DNA from: Betaproteobacteria bacterium UBA5216
Lineage (GTDB): Bacteria; Pseudomonadota; Gammaproteobacteria; Burkholderiales; SG8-41
DNA: 64,000 nt
Assembly (NCBI GenBank): GCA_002412495.1
Contig: DHVE01000080.1
Location: forward strand, 76,977-140,976
Direction of reading: 5' to 3'
The position numbers and the translations under genes were made by a program. Position 1 is the stretch's first letter. Each line of letters begins with the position of its first letter. This document shows, piece by piece, positions 16,996-25,523 of the stretch. The notes beneath the pieces were generated by a model. It did not search any database. It saw only the letters and a program-made list of their open reading frames with translations, and was not told where the DNA came from.

Positions 16996-18180
16996 ATGTG
17001 GGAGAACCGGTGCAAGATTGCCGTCAGCGGCGTGGGATTTTCCAAGGCCACGCGTACGGCGGAACGGCCCCTGGCAGCGCACGCGCTGGAAGCCGTGCGC
17101 GCGGCGGTCGAGGACTCCGGCCTGAAAATGTCGGACATCGATGGGCTGGCAACCTACCCCGAGTTACCGGCCACGGGGCATGCGGAAGTGGACGGCATTT
17201 CCATCGTGTCAGTCAATTGCATGATGGCCATGCTGAAGCTGCCGAACCTGACGTGGCACATCCAGACGGGATCGGTCAATATCGGCGGCGCGGTCCAGCA
17301 GGCGGTCAACGCGCTGCTCGCAGGCGTGTGCAAATACGCGGTGGTATGGCGCGCGATGCACAACCCCAAGGGCACTTACCAGAATCTGCCCGGCGCCCAT
17401 GCGGCAGGCACATTGCAGTTCACCGGGCCTTACGGTTTCGGTGGGCCAGGGCAAGGCATGGCCGTCGCCTACACGCGCTGGCTTGAACGTCATAACCAGC
17501 CGCGTGAAAAAATGGCCACACTTGCGGTCACACAACGCAAGCACACGCAAAAAAATCCGCTGGCGTATTTTCACGGCACGCCACTCACGCGCGAAGATTA
17601 TCTGAATTCGCGCATGGTCGCGTATCCATTTTGCCTCTACGACTGCGACATTCCCGTGCAGGGCGCCTGCGCCATTGTGCTTACGCGAGATGACCGCGCG
17701 CGGGATCTGAAACCCACACCCGCTTACCTCGCGGGTTATGGCCAGCGCCTGCACTTTGAAGTGGCGGGCCGCATCGGCAGTTTGAGCAGTTACATGGCCG
17801 GCGGCAGCAGTTCGGCCAAACTCACCTGGGAACGCTCCGGCTTTACACCCAAGGATGTGGATGTCGCACAAATTTACGATGGATTCTCGGCCTCGGTGAT
17901 CTACGGCCTCGAATCCTACGGTTTTTGCAAGGAGGGCGAGGCGCTCGACTTCATACAGGATGGCCGCATCGAACTCGACGGCGAATTGCCGCTCAACACC
18001 TTCGGCGGCAGCTTGGGCACCGGGCGCATACATGGGCTGTGGCACATCATTGAAGGCGCGCTGCAGGCATCGGGGCGCGCGGGCGAACGGCAGGTGAAAG
18101 ACGTCAATGTTTCGTTCGTCGGCGCGAGCGCGCCGATCGTGCAGGGCACCACGTTTATTTTTGTCAAGGAACCGTACTAA
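16996..18180 (+). CDS. Thiolase-like protein (lipid-transfer/aldolase type)
   Basis: A 394-residue thiolase-superfamily protein, SCP2/lipid-transfer branch. The canonical nucleophilic Cys region is replaced here by GSVNIGGAVQQA. The C-terminal glycine-rich loop is GGSLGTGRIHG instead of the usual GHPxGxTG. It is therefore unlikely to be a Claisen-condensing thiolase. By analogy with Ltp2-type proteins it could be a retro-aldolase acting on a beta-hydroxyacyl-CoA together with the adjacent DUF35 protein. That role is inference. AGGAGC precedes the start (aaggagcac, ATG 16996). Confidence 0.82.
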   Translation: MWENRCKIAVSGVGFSKATRTAERPLAAHALEAVRAAVEDSGLKMSDIDGLATYPELPATGHAEVDGISIVSVNCMMAMLKLPNLTWHIQTGSVNIGGAVQQAVNALLAGVCKYAVVWRAMHNPKGTYQNLPGAHAAGTLQFTGPYGFGGPGQGMAVAYTRWLERHNQPREKMATLAVTQRKHTQKNPLAYFHGTPLTREDYLNSRMVAYPFCLYDCDIPVQGACAIVLTRDDRARDLKPTPAYLAGYGQRLHFEVAGRIGSLSSYMAGGSSSAKLTWERSGFTPKDVDVAQIYDGFSASVIYGLESYGFCKEGEALDFIQDGRIELDGELPLNTFGGSLGTGRIHGLWHIIEGALQASGRAGERQVKDVNVSFVGASAPIVQGTTFIFVKEPY

Positions 18181-18190
18181 GGATATCCAC

Positions 18191-18919
18191 ATGCCTGTCA
18201 TTGAACACAACGGCGCCAGCATTTATTACGAAGAGCACGGCCAAGGCTTCCCGATACTCACCTTCGCGCCCGCGGGGCTGTTATCCACCATCGCGGTGTG
18301 GGACAGCGCGATGGCGCCGGTGAAGCCGGTCGCGGAATGGTCGCCGAATTATCGCGTGATCGTGATGGATCAACGCAACGCCGGCGGCCGCTCTCGCGCG
18401 CCGCTCACTGCACAAGATGGCTGGCACAGCTATGCCGCCGACCATCTCGCCGTGCTGGATCATCTGAAAATCGAGCGCTGCCATTTGTTCGGACAGTGTA
18501 TCGGCGGCTCGTTCATTTTCAGTTTGTTGAAAGCACAACCGCAACGCTTTGCCAGCGCAATCATTGCGCAACCCATCGGCCGTGTCGGGCCAATGAAAGC
18601 CGAACGGCCGCCGCGCTTTAACGAATGGGCCAAGAACCTTACACCGGCGCCCAGCGAAGCGGTGCTCGACGGGTTCTACAACAACCTTTATAGCTCGGGT
18701 TTTGTCTACAGCGCCGACCGCGCGTTTGTCGCCAGCGTCAAAACACCATGCCTGGTACTGGCGGGCAACGATGACGCTCATCCGCGCCCCATTTCGGACG
18801 AGTGCGCCAAACTGCTGCCGAACGTCGACGAATACATTACCGAATGGAAAGCCGGCGCGGCGCTGGAAACCGCGCGCGTTAAGATCAAGGCGTTTTTGGC
18901 GAAGCACACGCCGGGGTAG
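18191..18919 (+). CDS. Alpha/beta hydrolase with Cys in the nucleophile elbow
   Basis: A 242-residue alpha/beta-hydrolase. The start is ATG 18191, with AAGGA upstream and 10 bp after the thiolase-like gene; the longer open frame from 18107 only overlaps that gene. The nucleophile elbow reads LFGQCIGGSF, placing C103 where serine is usual. A later Asp (LAGNDDAHPRP) could complete a triad, but no clear catalytic His follows in the usual place. Cys nucleophiles occur in dienelactone hydrolases and a few other branches. Function unknown; probably an acyl-CoA or ester-processing step of the same pathway. Confidence 0.8.
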   Translation: MPVIEHNGASIYYEEHGQGFPILTFAPAGLLSTIAVWDSAMAPVKPVAEWSPNYRVIVMDQRNAGGRSRAPLTAQDGWHSYAADHLAVLDHLKIERCHLFGQCIGGSFIFSLLKAQPQRFASAIIAQPIGRVGPMKAERPPRFNEWAKNLTPAPSEAVLDGFYNNLYSSGFVYSADRAFVASVKTPCLVLAGNDDAHPRPISDECAKLLPNVDEYITEWKAGAALETARVKIKAFLAKHTPG

Positions 18920-18950
18920 CGTTACGCGCGATGTGACGCCGCAGGCGTTT

Positions 18951-18983
18951 GTAGGTTGGACACAAAGAACGTGCCCAACCTGC
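18951..18983. repeat. GTAGGTTGG / CCAACCTGC hairpin
   Basis: A 9-bp perfect inverted repeat (18951-18959 with 18975-18983) lies between two convergent genes. It has no clear U-tract. Hairpins of this GTTGG...CCAAC type are common dispersed intergenic repeats in proteobacteria. It could serve as a bidirectional transcription end. Confidence 0.5.
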
Positions 18984-18997
18984 AACGGCTTATACCA

Positions 18998-19774
18998 TTA
19001 CTCCCACAACCGCTCCGGCAGCGGCAGCCCAGCGAGATCCGCGGCGGTCAGCGGCACATCCGGCTTGATCTCCATGCGTTCCAGCACCGCGATCAATTGC
19101 CGGCAATGCTGCGCGGAATGCCAGGTCACGCGCTCGAACACCTTGTGTGCCCCGGTGTCGCCGTAATAAGTCTTAAGCGTCTTGGTCAACGCGCGATCAC
19201 TGGCACTTAGCCCGGCCCACCACGCTTCGTATTTTTTCCACACGCCCGCGCCGTAGCGCGCGACATCGTCGCCGGTCACCATGGATTCGGGTGGTTCGTT
19301 GTCGGCGATCTTCGCGCCGTATTCCGCGCCGTTCCAGGTTTCGAGAAATGCCTCGCCGATACGGAACACGTGATAACACAACGTGCGAATCACGCGCTCG
19401 CGGTGCGGAATCACCCGTTCACGGAACTTGTCCGCGGGAAACTGCCGCGCATAACGTTGCCCGGCGGCAAACACCATTTCATATTTTTTGTAGAGCTGCT
19501 CCGGCGACAAGCCATCCGCGCCCGGCATGGGCAGCCCCGCCAGTTTGGCAAACGGATCGAGCATCTGGCCCATGGCGTATTGATCGCCCCTGGCCAGCAC
19601 CGGCACCTTGCGCAACCCGTATTTGTTGAGCAACAACTCGCGGCCACCGGCGTCGTTCAGCACGTCGATCACCACCATGTCCACACCGTTTTTCGAAAGA
19701 AACTCTTTCGTTCGGAGGCAGCTACTTCATCCCGGTTGGGTGAAATACATAAATTTGTTTTCGGCGATTTGCAT
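18998..19774 (-). CDS. Glutaredoxin-like/DinB-like fusion protein, candidate selenoprotein (in-frame UGA at codon 16)
   Basis: Read from ATG 19774 (GGAAACCAAA upstream), the frame is MQIAENKFMYFTQPG, then TGA (19729-19727), then SSCLRTKEFLSKNG. It continues open to 18998, 258 residues in all. The first 80 residues are a glutaredoxin-like thioredoxin fold, with cis-Pro motif KVPVL. The TGA sits exactly at the first Cys of the CxxC redox motif, giving UxxC. A 7-bp hairpin with a GUU loop follows 23 nt later (see SECIS). The remainder (about 100-258) is DinB-like, with HRERVIRTLCYHVF and WHSAQHCRQL histidines. If selenocysteine is not inserted, only an N-terminally truncated protein from GTG 19684 or ATG 19678 would be made. 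Redox function and Sec are inferred. Confidence 0.75.
19686..19715 (-). promoter_or_regulatory. Bacterial SECIS-like hairpin downstream of the UGA
   Basis: On the minus strand CGAAAGA (19710-19704) pairs perfectly with TCTTTCG (19700-19694) around a GTT loop. An outer CCG/CGG clamp (19715-19713 with 19688-19686) encloses an A-rich internal loop. The apical loop begins with GU and lies 23 nt after the UGA. Both features agree with known bacterial SECIS geometry (a short apical loop with G among its first bases, roughly 16-37 nt from UGA). SelB binding is inferred. Confidence 0.68.
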
Positions 19775-19811
19775 TTTGGTTTCCTTTCGGTTCACTGCGG
19801 TTCGGTTCAGA

Positions 19812-22400
19812 TTAAAACACCCCATCCGCATCCAACGCGGCGATTTCCTGCTTCGACATTCCCAGCAACTCACCATACACGTATTCGTTATCTTCTGCAT
19901 AACACGGCGCGCCGCGGTCTATGCGTCCGCCGATGTAGGCCGGGCTTGCCGATAGCTTGATCGGCACCTCGGCAATCGGCCAGCGGCCGATTTTGGTGCC
20001 GGTGACTTCGGTGAGCCATTCGAGCGCCTTCAATTGCGGATCGCTGTCGCAACGGTCACCCGCCGTTTGACACACACCCGCCGGCACGCCGGATTTTTGC
20101 AGGACGTGCATGGTCTCGTAGGCGTCGCGCGAGTTCATCCAGCCCGCGATGAGTTTGTCGAGCGCCTCCTGATTCGCCATGCGTGCCGCCAGTGTTTTGA
20201 AGCGTTCGTCGGTTGTCCATTCGGGATGGCCCGCGACTTTCGCAAGATCGCGCCATTCCGCATCGGTGAAACACGCGATGGCGATCCAGCGGTCGTCTCC
20301 CGCGCACCGGTACACGTTATGCGGCGCGGCCTGCTTGTACGGCGAACGATTGCCGGTGCGTGTCCAGATGCGGCCGTTGGCCGACCAGTCGAGTATCGCG
20401 GGGCCGTTGATGAACAAGCCCACTTCGGTTTGCGAGGCGTCGATCCATTGCCCTTCGCCGGTGCGATTGCGATGGAACAACGCGCTTAACATGGCAAGCG
20501 CGAAGCTGTACGCGCCCATCCAGTCGAGATACGAATAGCCCCAGCCCGCCGGCATCGCCGGTTCGGGCAGGCCCGACATTTCCGAGAGCCCCGCGAACGC
20601 ATTCGCAATCGGCCCCACGGTGCGAAAGCGCCCGTAGGTACCGTGCGCGCCCATGCCCGACTGCTGCACGTAAATGATGTCGGGCTTGATCTGGCGCAGC
20701 ACGTCATAACCCAGACCCCAGTTGTCGAGCACGCCGGGCGAAAAGCCTTCCGCAACAATGTCGGACATCGCCACCAGTTTTTTTGCGATCTCCAAACCCT
20801 TCGGATGACGCACATTCAAAGAGATGCCGCGCTTGCCGGGATTTTTGTTGTTGAATTGCCCGCCCATGTTGGTGTCGGTCACGCCGGGCAGCGGTGCGGT
20901 CGCCTTGTCGCGCGCTTCACGCCCGCCCACCGGCGCCATCGCCGCAAGACGCGTATCCGGATGGCTTTTGAGTTCCACCTTGATGCTCTCGGCACCGAAG
21001 GCACTCAAAAACCGCGTGCCGCCCGCCGAAGCGAGAAACCAGGTGAAATCAAGAATACGTATGCCGTGCAGCGGGAACGGCTTGCCGCGTTTGGACGGCG
21101 GCTCTTTCGTATCGACACGCGCGTTGGCCGCGATCACCGGATGCTCACGCCGTGGTGACAATGGTGGCGTAGCGACCACTGTAGCGGCATCCTCGTTCAA
21201 CAGCGGCGCGCGGCGGCCCACGGTCCAGTCGTTCGCGGTGCTGATCCATTTACTGGTGGCGTAACGGAAAGATTTACCCAGCTCGGGATGCGGCACATCG
21301 GTGACGCTGCCACGTTTGATCCAGTGCGGATCGACGGCGTTATCGTGCGGTTTGCGCAGCGGTGCAACCAGCAAACCCGCCTCCTGCGCCTCGCGCCACG
21401 GCACATTTTCATAGGTGAACGAGCGCACGAAGCGTTGCACGGCCTCCATACCGTCGTCGCGACTGTTGGCGACCGGCCCGGTGCCGGGCACGAAGCGACC
21501 GCTTTTAGGTTTGGCCGAGCTTTCGGCGGAATAGCCGGCTGCCATACCGTATTTATCGAGCAAGGCGATCAACTTCTGTCCGTCATCGGGGCGGTTGCCC
21601 AGACTCGCCATCACCCAGCGGCCATCCTTGGTATGCACGATGGTGGGCGCTGGCGAAATACCCTCGCGCGCATGGCGGCAGGTCTGGCGCATTACCAGCG
21701 CGCGCCGCATTACCCATGTCATCAAATCCACCTCGGTGGATTTCGCCACCGCTTCGTGTATCGCGCACGACACTTGCTGCCCCTGCCCGGTGCGAAAGCG
21801 ATACAGCAACGCGGCCATGATCGCCATCGTGAGCTGCTCGCCGGCGATGTGATAGGCGTGCCACATCTGCGGCGCGATCGGCGGCAGATCGTATTGGCCA
21901 TCGGGCGCGGGATCGTAGCCGCAGTTCATCATCACGCCGCCCAACGCGAGGTGGATCAGGTCAGACGCCTTGAATTCCGACCACGGCCCGTTGTCGCCGA
22001 AGGGCGTGACGCGCGCGTGAATCAGCGTGGGGAATTTTTGCTTGAGCGTGTCCGCGCTCAAACCATAGCTTTCGAGTTCACCCTTGGGCGTGGATTCCAG
22101 CAGGATGTCCGCGCTGGCGATCAGCTCGCGGAGTTTCGCGCGATCCGTTTCCTGCCGCAGATCGAGCACCAACGAACGTTTACCGCGGTTGTATTGCCAG
22201 AAAAACAGCGATCCGTTGGTGTCCGCCTTGTCCTGATAAAACGGCCCGATGCGGCGCGTGGGGTTGCCGCCGGGCGGCTCGATCTTGATCACATCGGCTC
22301 CGAGGCCGGCCAACGTCAGCCCGCAGTATTCGGCCTTTTCGTCGGCCAGTTCAATGACGCGGATGCCCGCAAGTGACCCCGCACGGGTGGTGCTTGTCAT
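19812..22400 (-). CDS. CaiB/BaiF family (class III) CoA-transferase, two fused domains
   Basis: An 862-residue protein made of two class III CoA-transferase domains (about 1-420 and 445-862), each roughly a normal monomer. Domain 1 shows GIRVIELADEKAEYCG, GADVIKIEPPGGNP and NRGKRSLVLDL. Domain 2 shows GIRILDFTWFLASAGG, GAESIKVELKSHPD and KRGISLNVRHPKG. After the GxGQ turn, domain 2 has WIDASQTEV whereas domain 1 has QVSCAIHEAV, so the Asp retained in domain 2 is lost in domain 1. The enzyme presumably activates the organic acid imported by the nearby Bug receptors. A GGGAGAG ribosome site lies just before the ATG. Confidence 0.9.
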   Translation of the reverse strand: MTSTTRAGSLAGIRVIELADEKAEYCGLTLAGLGADVIKIEPPGGNPTRRIGPFYQDKADTNGSLFFWQYNRGKRSLVLDLRQETDRAKLRELIASADILLESTPKGELESYGLSADTLKQKFPTLIHARVTPFGDNGPWSEFKASDLIHLALGGVMMNCGYDPAPDGQYDLPPIAPQMWHAYHIAGEQLTMAIMAALLYRFRTGQGQQVSCAIHEAVAKSTEVDLMTWVMRRALVMRQTCRHAREGISPAPTIVHTKDGRWVMASLGNRPDDGQKLIALLDKYGMAAGYSAESSAKPKSGRFVPGTGPVANSRDDGMEAVQRFVRSFTYENVPWREAQEAGLLVAPLRKPHDNAVDPHWIKRGSVTDVPHPELGKSFRYATSKWISTANDWTVGRRAPLLNEDAATVVATPPLSPRREHPVIAANARVDTKEPPSKRGKPFPLHGIRILDFTWFLASAGGTRFLSAFGAESIKVELKSHPDTRLAAMAPVGGREARDKATAPLPGVTDTNMGGQFNNKNPGKRGISLNVRHPKGLEIAKKLVAMSDIVAEGFSPGVLDNWGLGYDVLRQIKPDIIYVQQSGMGAHGTYGRFRTVGPIANAFAGLSEMSGLPEPAMPAGWGYSYLDWMGAYSFALAMLSALFHRNRTGEGQWIDASQTEVGLFINGPAILDWSANGRIWTRTGNRSPYKQAAPHNVYRCAGDDRWIAIACFTDAEWRDLAKVAGHPEWTTDERFKTLAARMANQEALDKLIAGWMNSRDAYETMHVLQKSGVPAGVCQTAGDRCDSDPQLKALEWLTEVTGTKIGRWPIAEVPIKLSASPAYIGGRIDRGAPCYAEDNEYVYGELLGMSKQEIAALDADGVF

Positions 22401-22544
22401 GCTCTCTCCCTGACATTGCCCTCTCCCTGCAAGCGGGGCGAGGAAGCAACTATGAAATGTTTGGATCTCAGTGGAATAACAGTGCAGTGCGGCAGCTTAC
22501 ACCGGTGACGGCACACGGAAAAGTGCGCTTTGTGACGATGTGAA

Positions 22545-23528
22545 CTACTGTGGCGTGAGTCCCGCGCCCCTCGCAACCTGCGCCCAGCGCTGCGTCTCCG
22601 TGCGCATGAACGCCGCGAATTCCTCGCGGCTGGTCGGCGCGGAGTCGATCACCATTTCGGTCATGCGCTGATTCACATCTGGCGCGAGCAGCACTTTGCT
22701 CGCGTCGGCATGTAGTTTCGCCAGCAGCGGCGCGGGCAATCCGGTGGGCACGCAAACGCCGTACCACGAGGTCACCTCGAAACCTTTCAGTCCCGACTCG
22801 TCCATGGTCGGCGTCGAAGGCAATTGCGACGCGCGCTTGAGGCTGGTCACCGCAATCGCGCGCGCGCGACCGGTATGGATCGCTGGCAGATACGCGGGAA
22901 TATTGGAAATCGCCACCGGCACCTGCCCGCCGATCAGATCAGACAACGCCTGCGGCGCGCCCTTGTAGGCGACGTGAACCACGTCGATTTTCGCCAGCGT
23001 CTTGAACAACTCCATGCCCAGATGCGGCGAGGTGCCCGCGCCCGACGAACCGTAACTCAGTTTGCCGGGGTTGGCTTTGGCGTGCGCGATGAGTTCCGCG
23101 ACCGTGGCCACCGGCACGGCAGGATGCACGATCAACACGCTGGCGGTCGTGCCGATACGCGTGATCGCGGAAAAATCACGCTGATGATCGTAAGACAGTT
23201 TCGCATACAACGCCGCCGCTATCGCGCTCGACGCAATGTTGCACTGGAACAAGGTGTAGCCATCGCCCGCCGCGCGCGCCGCGATGCCAGCGCCCACCGT
23301 GCCGCCCGCGCCGGCGCGGTTATCCACCACCACTTGCTGACCCCAGATACGCGAGAGGCGATCCGCCATCAAGCGGCCCACAATGTCGGGCGACGCACCG
23401 GCGGGAAACGGTACGATGTAGCGCACGGGTTTATTGGGATACGGCTGCGCCAGCACCGCTGTGGAAACCGCAATAGCACCCAGCCCCAAACACACCGCCA
23501 CCACGCCCCCGGTTCTCATCTTCGGCAT
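22545..23528 (-). CDS. Bug/TctC-family tripartite tricarboxylate transporter receptor (1 of 3)
   Basis: A 327-residue periplasmic solute-binding protein. A signal peptide (residues 1-28, ending VLAQPYPNKP) precedes the two-lobed Bug fold. Family motifs include the YPNKPVRYIVPFPAGASPD strand, VVVDNRAGAGG, LSYGSSGAGTSPHL and VAYKGAPQAL. Such receptors bind carboxylates or small aromatic acids and deliver them to TctAB membrane proteins; no tctA/tctB is in the window. It lies between the CoA-transferase and CitE-like genes in one minus-strand array. Confidence 0.93.
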   Translation of the reverse strand: MPKMRTGGVVAVCLGLGAIAVSTAVLAQPYPNKPVRYIVPFPAGASPDIVGRLMADRLSRIWGQQVVVDNRAGAGGTVGAGIAARAAGDGYTLFQCNIASSAIAAALYAKLSYDHQRDFSAITRIGTTASVLIVHPAVPVATVAELIAHAKANPGKLSYGSSGAGTSPHLGMELFKTLAKIDVVHVAYKGAPQALSDLIGGQVPVAISNIPAYLPAIHTGRARAIAVTSLKRASQLPSTPTMDESGLKGFEVTSWYGVCVPTGLPAPLLAKLHADASKVLLAPDVNQRMTEMVIDSAPTSREEFAAFMRTETQRWAQVARGAGLTPQ

Positions 23529-23582
23529 GACGCCTCCGTTAGCTCTGGAAAAACGATTGGTCCGCGGGCGGGCGACAGTAAA

Positions 23583-24521
23583 TCAGGCAGACGCCTGTTG
23601 CGCGCGGCTCATCGCCCGCGCCTTGTAGGCATCCTTGGCGGCGCAGGCGGCGGCCCATTCGAGCGTGCGCAGCGCGCTGTCGTATTCATATTTATCGACA
23701 ACTTTGCCGTCGAGCATACCCACCGACTCGCCGGCATCCGTCAGCTTGTCGAATTCGGCGATGACTTTATGGGCCCAGGCCACTTCATCCGCCGTCGCCG
23801 ACAAGCCCTGCACCAGCGGTTGAATAAAATTGGGATGCAACGCGCCTGAATGATGCACACCCGCTGCGTGCAGCGCCGCCGCCTGCTTCGCCGCCTGATC
23901 GCCCTGATCCACGCGGCCCGACGTATTCGGCACAAACACGCCGCCGGTCGCCTCGATGTCAAGCGACAGGGCCGCCAGCGCCACGTAGGCCACCGGCCAG
24001 GCATACTGGTCAAAACTCGCGAACATTTCGATGCCCAAATTCATCGCCATGTCGTAGCCGCCAGCGCCGCCCATCGACGACAGCTTGCGCGGCACGGCCG
24101 TCAGCAATTCATGAATATTGACCGCGCCGAGTGTGGATTCAATCATCGGATACAACTCGATGCTGCCCACCGGAATGCCGCGTTCTTTTTCCAGCCGCGT
24201 GATGATGTCGTGCGCGTGACGCAGGTCGTCGGCGGATTCCGTCTTCGGCAGCATGATGCGATCCACGCCGGGCCACACGGCGTAGGGCAGATCGGCATCG
24301 ACAAACGGTTTGTTGATCCTGACGTAAATCGAAGCACCACCCTTGTTGGCTTTTTGGATCGATTCGCGGATCAGCGTGCGGCAGCGCTCTTTTTCCGCCG
24401 GCGCGATGGAGTCTTCAATATCGAGGATGTAGACGTCACCGCCCCGCGTCCAGGCTTTATCGATAAAGCGTGGATTGGTCGGCGTGACGAACATGGAAAC
24501 GCGGGCAACTCGATTATTCAT
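23583..24521 (-). CDS. CitE-like CoA-ester lyase (HpcH/HpaI family), paralogue 1
   Basis: A 312-residue TIM-barrel lyase of the CitE / malyl-CoA lyase family. Key motifs are all present: ILDIEDSIAPAEKERCR at the phosphate-binding beta-strand, ELYPMIESTLGAVN with the metal-binding Glu, and GGAGGYDMAMNLG with the metal-binding Asp. It also has the C-terminal GALHPNFIQP typical of CoA-dependent members. It is the only one of three tandem paralogues with every canonical residue. It is spaced 3 bp from paralogue 2. It probably cleaves a 3-hydroxyacyl-CoA to acetyl-CoA or propionyl-CoA plus a 2-oxo acid. Confidence 0.88.
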   Translation of the reverse strand: MNNRVARVSMFVTPTNPRFIDKAWTRGGDVYILDIEDSIAPAEKERCRTLIRESIQKANKGGASIYVRINKPFVDADLPYAVWPGVDRIMLPKTESADDLRHAHDIITRLEKERGIPVGSIELYPMIESTLGAVNIHELLTAVPRKLSSMGGAGGYDMAMNLGIEMFASFDQYAWPVAYVALAALSLDIEATGGVFVPNTSGRVDQGDQAAKQAAALHAAGVHHSGALHPNFIQPLVQGLSATADEVAWAHKVIAEFDKLTDAGESVGMLDGKVVDKYEYDSALRTLEWAAACAAKDAYKARAMSRAQQASA

Positions 24522-24524
24522 GTT

Positions 24525-25523
24525 TCAATTCCCCTGTCTTTCATGCGCTCGGGCTTTGGCATCATCCCGCACCTGCGCCCGGTTCGCCCATTTCAGATAC
24601 AGCTTGGCGCGCAAATCCACCGGCACATCGATCATCTTGCCGTCGATGGGCACCGAGGCCATGCCGCGCTTGATGCCTTCGGCGAACACTTCGATGACTT
24701 TGACGTAATACGCGGCTTCTTCGGCGGTCGGACGGAACCCTTCGTTGCAGACTTTGATCCACGCGGCATGCGGGCACATCGAGCCTTTAAAGCCGGTGTC
24801 CCTGGCCAACCGCACGGCTTTTTTGACGATGGCTTCGTCGGCGTTGTCCTGTGCCAAGCCCAGTGGATAGCTCATGCCCATGGCCTGCCCGCCGACTGAC
24901 GTAGCGACCGTGATGAGTTGCGATTTGATGTACTCCAGCGGATCGAACGCCAGCGTGGGCGTTGATTGCATGCCGAGGTTTTGGCACAACGCGGCTTCGT
25001 TGACGTAAAACACGCCGAAGCGTTCGCTCGCGCGCGCAATCGCCAACGAATGCCATACGGCGCCGGCGGTATCGACTTCCACATCGATTTCCAGCGCGCC
25101 GTGGGCGATGCCCCGGCTGACTTCGAGCGCATCCAACTGCTCTGCCGCTGCCGTTATATCCTCGGGCGCCGTGACGCCTTTCAGTACCACGCCCGCGATG
25201 CCGGAAAACACCACGGCCTCTAGTTCAGCAGCGGCGGAGTCGCGATTCACGCGCACAAAAACCTCGGCGCCGCCCCTGGCGGCCGCCTGTATCGCTGCGG
25301 GAACGCGCGCCTTCAAATCAGCCTGCCAGTCACGGCCGGGGTGTTTGGCGCAGTCGAGAATGATCGCGTCCGCCCACGAGGCGTACGCCTTCTCGCCAAG
25401 TTGCGCGTCGTCGATGGACAACGCCAACACCGAGCGGCGGATGTATTTGGGCATCGGCTTTTCGCCGACGAACAGGGGTTTTTCCACATCGGGTTGCATG
25501 GCTTGCAAGGTTTGAGTGTTCAT
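24525..25523 (-). CDS. CitE-like protein, paralogue 2 (catalytic residues altered)
   Basis: A 332-residue HpcH/HpaI-fold protein in tandem with two others. Where active members have DxEDS it reads AIILDCAKHPGRDW. The metal-binding Glu region is EIDVEVDTAGAVW, and the Asp region is FGVFYVNEAALCQNLG, with Asn/Glu instead of Asp. The C-terminal MCPHAAWIKVCNEGF block keeps the family layout. It is probably a non-catalytic or functionally shifted subunit. The start codon overlaps the stop of paralogue 3 by four bases (ATGA). Confidence 0.8.
   Translation of the reverse strand: MNTQTLQAMQPDVEKPLFVGEKPMPKYIRRSVLALSIDDAQLGEKAYASWADAIILDCAKHPGRDWQADLKARVPAAIQAAARGGAEVFVRVNRDSAAAELEAVVFSGIAGVVLKGVTAPEDITAAAEQLDALEVSRGIAHGALEIDVEVDTAGAVWHSLAIARASERFGVFYVNEAALCQNLGMQSTPTLAFDPLEYIKSQLITVATSVGGQAMGMSYPLGLAQDNADEAIVKKAVRLARDTGFKGSMCPHAAWIKVCNEGFRPTAEEAAYYVKVIEVFAEGIKRGMASVPIDGKMIDVPVDLRAKLYLKWANRAQVRDDAKARAHERQGN

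Noticed and set aside
15553..17082. A 509-codon open frame on the minus strand opposite the amidohydrolase and DUF35 genes
   Set aside because: It is antisense to two well-supported protein families, and its translation has no recognisable domain. It arises from the GC-rich third-position bias.
19678..19774. The TGA at 19727-19729 as a plain inactivating mutation (pseudogene) with translation from GTG 19684
   Set aside because: The codon sits exactly at the catalytic Cys of a CxxC motif. The frame is intact on both sides, a ribosome site precedes ATG 19774, and a SECIS-like hairpin follows at the right distance. Kept as a candidate selenoprotein, not proven.
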